Shown one piece after another: positions 47,431-52,652 of a DNA stretch of 64,000 nt (positions are counted from its first letter, which is position 1; every line of letters starts with the position of its first letter). The position numbers were made by a program, and so were the translations under genes. Location of the stretch: the NCBI RefSeq assembly GCF_000280055.1, contig NZ_ALAB01000001.1, forward strand, positions 1-64,000. The letters are read 5' to 3'. Below the pieces are notes generated by a model, which saw only the letters and a program-made list of their open reading frames with translations, was not told where the DNA came from and did not search any database. This DNA is from Alishewanella aestuarii B11. Lineage in GTDB: Bacteria > Pseudomonadota > Gammaproteobacteria > Enterobacterales > Alteromonadaceae.

Positions 47431-47453
47431 AATGGCGCCAATTTGGCGCCATT
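47431..47453. promoter_or_regulatory. Perfect inverted repeat operator at the RM promoter
   Basis: AATGGCGCCAA and TTGGCGCCATT (11-bp arms, one central T) overlap the -10 region and probable start point of the RM operon, just before the regulator ATG. It is a good candidate binding site for the RHH-like protein; each arm also contains GGCGCC, which could be a methylation target. Confidence 0.7.
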
Positions 47454-47479
47454 ATGCCCCCATCGTTTTAACAAAGCAA
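47451..47479 (-). promoter_or_regulatory. Promoter of the RM operon
   Basis: Minus strand TTGCTT (47479-47474), 17-bp spacer, CATAAT (47456-47451). The -10 overlaps the outer end of the palindrome, and the LexA box lies 17 bp upstream of the -35. Confidence 0.6.
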
Positions 47480-47495
47480 ATTTAAAAACCATTAA

Positions 47496-47515
47496 TACTG
47501 ATCATATATACAGTA
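47496..47515. promoter_or_regulatory. LexA (SOS) box
   Basis: TACTGATCATATATACAGTA fits the gammaproteobacterial LexA consensus TACTG-(TA)5-CAGTA, with intact CTG-N10-CAG and flanking TA on both sides. It lies between the RM operon (minus) and a plus-strand leader with a good ribosome-binding site at 47546-47551. Which direction it controls is unclear. Confidence 0.78.
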
Positions 47516-47559
47516 TATCAATAACTGATAGAAAGTTAAAAAATTGAGGAGATTTTTAT

Positions 47560-47664
47560 ATGTTCACTGGTCTGAGTCGTCCCTACTGCCAAGGTAGGGA
47601 CGACTCGGAGAGTCGCTACGCAAGGCCATTGCTCATGATGCCTTGCAACAGAATCTGCTGTTAA
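47560..47664 (+). CDS. Possible 34-residue SOS-controlled peptide
   Basis: An ATG preceded by GAGGAG opens a 34-codon frame (MFTGLSRPYCQGRDDSESRY...) 45 bp after the LexA box. It is not hydrophobic, unlike TisB-type toxins. Its codons 5-16 coincide with a perfect hairpin, so the sequence may be constrained as RNA or DNA structure instead of protein. Low confidence that it is a gene. Confidence 0.25.
   Translation: MFTGLSRPYCQGRDDSESRYARPLLMMPCNRICC
47574..47606. repeat. Perfect 13-bp hairpin downstream of the LexA box
   Basis: GAGTCGTCCCTAC and GTAGGGACGACTC flank a 7-base loop. A second hairpin GCAAGGC...GCCTTGC follows at 47620-47646. The remaining stretch to 48071 has no convincing gene on either strand, leaving about 400 bases unexplained. 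Confidence 0.7.
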
Positions 47665-48071
47665 AAATGCTGGGGCCATATCAGGGATACAAATTTTTTG
47701 TTGAAATACCTGATCGATGTGTTATCTTTTGCTCGTAAACCGCTCGCTAAGAGCAAAAGTAAAAAGGGCGCATTATCTGCTGCCCACAACACGCTTCCGA
47801 GGCGCTACGTTCGTAGCAACGGGTCTAAAAGACCAAACCCCAATGTAATCAAAACCACCGTAGTCTGGTATTGCCTTCAACAGAAGCCAACCAGCTCAGC
47901 TTGTGTTGCTTTAGATCAGTCAGCCCTTGTGTCAATTCGACAACATACCCGGTTGCGACCGCGTATGTGGCTTTAAAACTCACCTTATTTGGCAGATGCC
48001 CCCTGATCTTTGGTTTTGATTTTCTCTCTTGCTGAAAAGCACTTTCAAATCCACCAAATAGAGGAAGAAGC

Positions 48072-48935
48072 ATGAGCCAATTAGGTTATCGTTTAAATCA
48101 GATGGTCAATATTCATCATAAAGAAAGCAGTTACAGCACCCGAAATAGCCGAGGTAACATTTTGAATTTGGCAGCCAAACAACTTTTGGAAGGTGGCTTT
48201 AAATTGCGAGATCCAAGCGGCTTAAAAACAAAGCACGTTGATTACCTAGTATCAAAATGGCAACAAGACGGTATTGCCGACAAAACAATGAAAAACAGGC
48301 TGGCGGCAATTCGCTGGCTGGCAGATAAGATAGGCAAACGTAATATTGTTGCCCGAGATAATGATGATTATGGCATTGCCACGATTCGCAACAACCCTGT
48401 TGGCAAGTCTAAGCAGCTAGATAATGACAAGCATAGCAAAATCAAATGTGAATTTATTAAGCTTTCATTGCGTTTGCAGCAGGAGTTTGGTTTGCGTCGG
48501 GAAGAAGCTATTAAATTCAATGTTTCCTACGCTTGGCAAAATAATCATATCCGGATTAAAGGTTCGTGGGCTAAAGGAGGTAAGTACCGCGAGGTTAACA
48601 TAACGACTCAGTCACAACTGAGTCTGCTAAAAGAGATCACTGCCATAACCAAATCCGCTTTAATACCAGCTACTTCCAATTATGTCCAACAACTCGGCTT
48701 ATATGAACGCGAAACCGCCCGTGTCGGTCTAAACAAGAATCATGGTTTACGCCATCATTATGCTCGGCAACGTTACTTGGAGCTGACTGGCTGGCAGTGT
48801 CCAGCAAATGATGGACCTAAACGTAAGACGTTGAGTGCCGAACAGCATGCGATTGACACAGCAGCCAGATTACAGATTAGCAAAGACCTGGGACATGAGC
48901 GACTATCCATCACCTATACATACTTGGGCAGTTGA
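48072..48935 (+). CDS. Second tyrosine recombinase (Phage_integrase_N/Integrase_1 type)
   Basis: A 287-residue recombinase different from the first: the N-terminal SAM-like half (MVNIHHKESSYSTRNSRGNILNLAAKQLLEGG onward, in part) and the catalytic half with GLRREEAIKF (Arg), KGGKYREV (Lys region), GLRHHYARQRYLEL (His-x-x-Arg) and DLGHERLSITYTYLG (His, Tyr). AGAGGA precedes the ATG. It matches the type annotated as integrase domain-containing protein in proteobacterial ICEs and islands. Its role beside the main integrase is unknown; it may have belonged to an older element. Confidence 0.85.
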   Translation: MSQLGYRLNQMVNIHHKESSYSTRNSRGNILNLAAKQLLEGGFKLRDPSGLKTKHVDYLVSKWQQDGIADKTMKNRLAAIRWLADKIGKRNIVARDNDDYGIATIRNNPVGKSKQLDNDKHSKIKCEFIKLSLRLQQEFGLRREEAIKFNVSYAWQNNHIRIKGSWAKGGKYREVNITTQSQLSLLKEITAITKSALIPATSNYVQQLGLYERETARVGLNKNHGLRHHYARQRYLELTGWQCPANDGPKRKTLSAEQHAIDTAARLQISKDLGHERLSITYTYLGS

Positions 48936-48965
48936 GCAATTACCAATTAGTTTTATCGACCTGAG

Positions 48966-48983
48966 AATTTGGCATGCCAAATT
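48966..48983. repeat. AATTTGGCATGCCAAATT palindrome, copy 1
   Basis: Perfect 18-bp palindrome between the converging ends of the recombinase and the broken XRE gene. Identical to copies at 49335 and 50046. Confidence 0.9.
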
Positions 48984-48984
48984 T

Positions 48985-49254
48985 TTAGCAACTTGCCTTC
49001 CAGTCCATAATAACACTCGCCAGTTCTTCCTCAATACAATAAAAATAGGCGGTTGGAACGCCCAGCACCTGGCTCAATGCAATAACGGTTTTGAAATCAG
49101 GGGAGTGAACACCACGCTCATACTGGTTCATTCTGGCTGAAGCAGCAAAACGATCCATACCGGCCAAAATACCCAGTTACTTCTGAGATAGCCCTTTTCG
49201 TTTTCTTGCCTGCTTTAACCGCTTGGGGAGCGGCGAACCATCGTTAGTATTCAA
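48985..49254 (-). pseudogene. XRE-family transcriptional regulator broken by an in-frame stop
   Basis: From a TTG at 49254 the frame reads NTNDGSPLPKRLKQARKRKGLSQK, then TAA (49179-49177), then LGILAGMDRFAASARMNQYERG and continues to a stop at 48985. RLKQARKRKGLSQ-x-LG...YERG is an unmistakable HTH_XRE domain, with the stop in the middle of the recognition unit where Glu or Gln is expected. The C-terminal part has ALSQVLGVPTAYFYC, typical of this family. A downstream restart would lack the first HTH helices. A sequencing error is the alternative. Confidence 0.75.
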
Positions 49255-49334
49255 TCTTAGTGTGAGACATTGGCTATTGAAAACTAAGATTGTCTTAGCT
49301 TTAATAGAAGCTGGATACTAAGGAATCCTTAGCA

Positions 49335-49352
49335 AATTTGGCATGCCAAATT
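49335..49352. repeat. AATTTGGCATGCCAAATT palindrome, copy 2
   Basis: Perfect copy placed between the divergent XRE gene (start 49254) and the next small gene (start 49375), the position expected for an operator shared by both. Confidence 0.9.
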
Positions 49353-49374
49353 TTTTGATGAATAGGAGACGGGA

Positions 49375-49581
49375 ATGTGGGGTAAAGTTCTAAAAGTAAC
49401 AGGCTTAGTAGCCGTTGGAGTCCTTGATATTATGCTATCGAGTGATGATAGTGACGATCAAGACCAGCTTGATATGCTTGACGATGGTATGGGTAATATT
49501 AATGCCGATGGTGAAAGTATGACCCGGCAAGAGGCTGAAGACAAACAAGCGCTTGGTGAGCTGTACGATACCTACTATTAA
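49375..49581 (+). CDS. Small acidic protein of unknown function
   Basis: A 68-residue protein with a short hydrophobic N-terminus (VLKVTGLVAVGVLDIML) followed by a strongly acidic tail (SSDDSDDQDQLDMLDDG). AGGAG precedes the ATG. Its TAA stop runs directly into palindrome copy 3. No family is recognised; a membrane-anchored acidic peptide is one possibility. Confidence 0.55.
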   Translation: MWGKVLKVTGLVAVGVLDIMLSSDDSDDQDQLDMLDDGMGNINADGESMTRQEAEDKQALGELYDTYY

Positions 49582-49598
49582 ATTTGGCATGCTAAATT
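49581..49598. repeat. AATTTGGCATGCTAAATT palindrome, copy 3 (one mismatch)
   Basis: Same 18-bp motif with one substitution in the right arm, sharing one base with the preceding stop codon and lying upstream of the next small gene. Confidence 0.9.
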
Positions 49599-49641
49599 CC
49601 TTTTTTAGGTAAAAATTACTATTGGTAATTCTGGAGAATAC

Positions 49642-50019
49642 ATGAACACTGACGATCTTCATCAGATAGCAGAGTTAAGACCATTTATACCGGCCATTAT
49701 CGAGTTACAAAACCGCATTTCTGGCATCGAAAAATACTGTGAACCACTTGGCTTTGAGCTGGCAGAATCTTATGAAACCGAAGAGCAACTGTTTCAAGAT
49801 TTGTTCAGACAAAAAGCCTTTGCCTTCCAAGTTAGCAATGAGCGGGATGAGTGTTGGGATATTCTGATTGAAACATTCAGTCAGTTTGCGGCGCGCAGTG
49901 CAAACCTGGCTTTCGCCGCCAAATGTAATAGCCCCCAGCGCTTACAAGCTATTAGCCGCTGGCTACTTCTTCTCTGTGATTGGAATCAGACTGGCATTGT
50001 AAATACCACTAAACACTGA
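49642..50019 (+). CDS. Unknown 125-residue protein
   Basis: An acidic, mostly alpha-helical protein (MNTDDLHQIAELRPFIPAIIELQNRI; central FQDLFRQKAFAFQVSNERDECWDIL). It is preceded by TGGAG and flanked on both sides by copies of the 18-bp palindrome. It lies upstream of the DUF927 ATPase and may belong to the element's replication or regulation module; no family is recognised. Confidence 0.6.
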   Translation: MNTDDLHQIAELRPFIPAIIELQNRISGIEKYCEPLGFELAESYETEEQLFQDLFRQKAFAFQVSNERDECWDILIETFSQFAARSANLAFAAKCNSPQRLQAISRWLLLLCDWNQTGIVNTTKH

Positions 50020-50045
50020 CCATTTTCCTTAATTGATAACGAAAA

Positions 50046-50063
50046 AATTTGGCATGCCAAATT
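50046..50063. repeat. AATTTGGCATGCCAAATT palindrome, copy 4
   Basis: Perfect copy in the 214-bp interval before the DUF927 gene. Its position suggests a common regulator or terminator-like unit repeated after each gene of this module. Confidence 0.9.
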
Positions 50064-50179
50064 CTTGATTAAAAAACAAACTAAAATTCGCTTTAAAAAT
50101 CAAAAAATCCGCGTTTTTACTAGCTTTAAAACCCTCCCGAAATCTCACCTACCTTTTCACTGCATTTATTTTCTTAGTC

Positions 50180-50214
50180 ATGTAGTTTGATGAAAATTAT
50201 GTAGTTTGATGAAA
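50180..50214 (+). repeat. Tandem 16-bp direct repeats before the DUF927 gene
   Basis: ATGTAGTTTGATGAAA occurs at 50180-50195 and 50199-50214, a 19-bp period, directly upstream of a putative replication gene. Iteron-like or operator repeats are both possible. Confidence 0.7.
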
Positions 50215-50233
50215 TAAAGGAAGCAATCGGAAC

Positions 50234-51925
50234 ATGTTCGAGATATTAAGCAACGGGTTATTTATCAGTCAACAAGACGGTGAATCGAAATTTCTCTGTG
50301 GTCCGATCCGGGTACTGGGAATTACTCGCGATTCTGATAATCGCAGAAACTATGGTCTACTTATTGAGTGGATAAATCTGGATAACAAAACTATTCGTCA
50401 GGTTTTTCCACGCAAGCAAATAATCAATGAAAACGGCAGACAGCTGAAAGAAGTGCTTGTAGATACAGGTCTCGCAGTCTCAAACCGGGCTCGTACGTGG
50501 GAGCATATAATTACTTTCCTTAACCAATCCACCCCGAAAGCTCGTCTGATTAGTTCATCGCAGACTGGTTGGCTTAATCATAGTTTTATCACGCCAGATT
50601 GGTGTATTAGCAAAGAACATGAACCCGTTATTTATTCTGGCAGCCGCACGGAGTTGATGTCATCGAAAGGCTCACTTGAGAGCTGGCAAACCTCTGTTGC
50701 TCCACTGTGTTTGAACAATCCAATGCTAATTTTTAGCATTTGTTCCGGTTTAGCGGCTCCACTGCTTTACTGGCTGAATTGGCCAAGCTGCGGTGTTCAC
50801 CTTTTTGGCAAATCAAAAATAGCAAAAACTACTGTGCTTAATCTGGCGGCCAGTCTGTATTCCAATCAAGACTACGTTTACAGCTGGAGATCTACAGCTA
50901 ATGGCTTAGAGATAATTGCGTCAACTCACAATGATATGCTGCTTTGCCTTGATGAACTGCATCAGGTGAATGCTGAAGATGTCGATCAATCAATCTATAT
51001 GCTTGCAAATGGTATGTCGAAAATCCGCAGTAACCAGGACGGTTCACTTGGTGAAAAGCGCAAGTGGCGACTTTTGTATCTCAGTACTGGTGAAGTTGGC
51101 TTGGAGGAAAAACTTTCAACTATTCAGAAAAATGTTAAAGCTGGACAAGAGATACGCTTTTTGGAAGTGCCGGCAACCAGAAAGTTTGGCATCTATGACG
51201 ATCTTCATGGTTGCGGCTCTATCCATGAGTTCTCCCAGGCCATTTGGAATGGTATCAACCTTAATCACGGTTCCGTATTCAAAGCTTGGATCGAATATCT
51301 CAGCATGACAGAAAATCTGCCATCAATTTTGAGCAACGAGATAACCGAAATGCTAAATCATTGGCGACAAGCCGGAGACGGTAACCAAGTCACAGAAGCA
51401 GCGAAAAGATTTGCCTTACATGCTGTAGCGGGCGAACTGGCAATCTCTGCAGGTTTACTTCCTTGGCCAACAGGCACCGCAGAGAATGCCGCAAAAATTG
51501 CTTTTGAATCATGGTTGGATACTAGGGGCAGCAATGTAGATTCAGAAGATGAGAAGCTCAAAAAAAATCTGCCATTAGCATTAAAACTTTGGCGCAGAAA
51601 ACTGCTACCTGAAGGCAAACCTCTGCAAGATAACTATGGCTACATCATAAAAGAGAGGAATACTCAGGCTTGGTACCTGACACGAGATGCTTATAAGGCA
51701 GGGCTTAATCTCGAATTCAAAGACCACTTTTCGCAATCCGTACAATACATGGTTAATCAGGGTTGGATGGAAACTAGTGAAGGTCGTGGCACCTTCAAGC
51801 GAGTTATTTCCGGTGGCCCAGCAGGAGGCCGATATTTCAAAATACTGCCCAATAAAATAGTCAGAGACTTAGCTCTTGACGAGATGCTTTCCCAACCAAT
51901 ATTCCCAAATTATGAGCATGATTAA
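50234..51925 (+). CDS. DUF927-type ATPase (putative element replication helicase)
   Basis: The 563-residue protein fits the DUF927 family found in plasmids, ICEs and satellites, often fused to or near primases. The N-terminal ~180 residues are a beta-rich region with GWLNHSFITPDW; the ATPase core has LFGKSKIAKTTVLNLA as Walker A, with Ala in place of the usual second Gly, and MLLCLDELHQV as Walker B, plus YLSTGEVGLEEKL as a sensor-like segment. The C-terminal ~100 residues look like a winged helix. The Walker A change may lower ATPase activity. It is followed by the excisionase-like gene. Confidence 0.8.
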   Translation: MFEILSNGLFISQQDGESKFLCGPIRVLGITRDSDNRRNYGLLIEWINLDNKTIRQVFPRKQIINENGRQLKEVLVDTGLAVSNRARTWEHIITFLNQSTPKARLISSSQTGWLNHSFITPDWCISKEHEPVIYSGSRTELMSSKGSLESWQTSVAPLCLNNPMLIFSICSGLAAPLLYWLNWPSCGVHLFGKSKIAKTTVLNLAASLYSNQDYVYSWRSTANGLEIIASTHNDMLLCLDELHQVNAEDVDQSIYMLANGMSKIRSNQDGSLGEKRKWRLLYLSTGEVGLEEKLSTIQKNVKAGQEIRFLEVPATRKFGIYDDLHGCGSIHEFSQAIWNGINLNHGSVFKAWIEYLSMTENLPSILSNEITEMLNHWRQAGDGNQVTEAAKRFALHAVAGELAISAGLLPWPTGTAENAAKIAFESWLDTRGSNVDSEDEKLKKNLPLALKLWRRKLLPEGKPLQDNYGYIIKERNTQAWYLTRDAYKAGLNLEFKDHFSQSVQYMVNQGWMETSEGRGTFKRVISGGPAGGRYFKILPNKIVRDLALDEMLSQPIFPNYEHD

Positions 51926-51977
51926 TAAGGGGTTTCCCTTATTCCCAGTTTCCCACGAGATTAAAAGGAACCCGACA

Positions 51978-52307
51978 ATGACAGAAAAAAATGAACATTC
52001 TGCTTTACGTGATAACACCCAACGAAATAAACCAAACGCTGCTGCGGAGGTAATGATGTACGGTAATTTAAATAACAAAGCAGTTTTAAATGTGGCTGAA
52101 TGTTCAGCTTTCACAGGGCTGAGCGTTAGCTATATCTACAAGCTTACGCATACCGGTAAAATTCCGCACTCTAAGCCAAACGGTAAGCTGGTATTTTTTG
52201 ACCGGAAAAAAGTTGAAGAATGGCTACTTAGTAACCCTGTTGAAACTGAAGCTGACAGAACTCATTTCGTCGCACAGAAAGTCAATTCGTTAAAGCTAAG
52301 AACATGA
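51978..52307 (+). CDS. AlpA/excisionase-like HTH protein
   Basis: A MerR-type HTH_17 domain (VLNVAECSAFTGLSVSYIYKLTHTGKIPH...GKLVFFDRKKVEEWL) identifies the excisionase/AlpA family, which controls excision or integrase expression in P4-like elements. Two starts compete: 51978 (109 residues, AAGGA upstream) and 52056 (GGAGG at 52046-52050, about 83 residues, the usual size). The shorter form is equally likely. It follows the DUF927 gene closely. Confidence 0.8.
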   Translation: MTEKNEHSALRDNTQRNKPNAAAEVMMYGNLNNKAVLNVAECSAFTGLSVSYIYKLTHTGKIPHSKPNGKLVFFDRKKVEEWLLSNPVETEADRTHFVAQKVNSLKLRT

Positions 52308-52314
52308 TGGCATC

Positions 52315-52354
52315 CCGGGCAGATTATTAGATTGCTTCAAATAAATCTGCCCGG
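52315..52354. terminator. Long inverted repeat after the excisionase gene
   Basis: CCGGGCAGATT (52315-52325) pairs with AATCTGCCCGG (52344-52354), an 11-bp perfect stem with an 18-base loop. There is no T run, so it may be a terminator-like structure or a protein site. The rest of 52355-52652 is AT-rich with no gene seen and must hold the helicase promoter. Confidence 0.5.
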
Positions 52355-52652
52355 TCAGCAATTTGGTATCTAAAATCTACAATTTTACCTTAGTCGTCAT
52401 TGGTTAGTAATGAACAGGTATGAACTGTAGCGCCTCAATATCTAATTATTAAACGTTACCAAAACACAATTCATAAAATATCTGAATAGACTTCGTATGT
52501 GAAAAATACTTGTTTTGGGTAATTAAATCATTGTTTTTTTCTCTACACATAGTAGTGTGGTAATAAAAGCACATGAATTTGATGAATATTTTCTATCCGC
52601 GAGAGAGACAGGGATGTTTTAAGACGTCATTAATATGGGAGCATAGCAAATA

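Noticed and set aside
47698-47976. A 92-codon plus-strand frame downstream of the SOS box
   Set aside because: It has no ATG with a ribosome-binding site (it opens with TTG) and resembles random translation of a non-coding stretch.
47849-48073. A 74-codon minus-strand frame facing the second recombinase
   Set aside because: Its start sits inside the recombinase start region with no ribosome-binding site, and the composition gives no recognisable protein.
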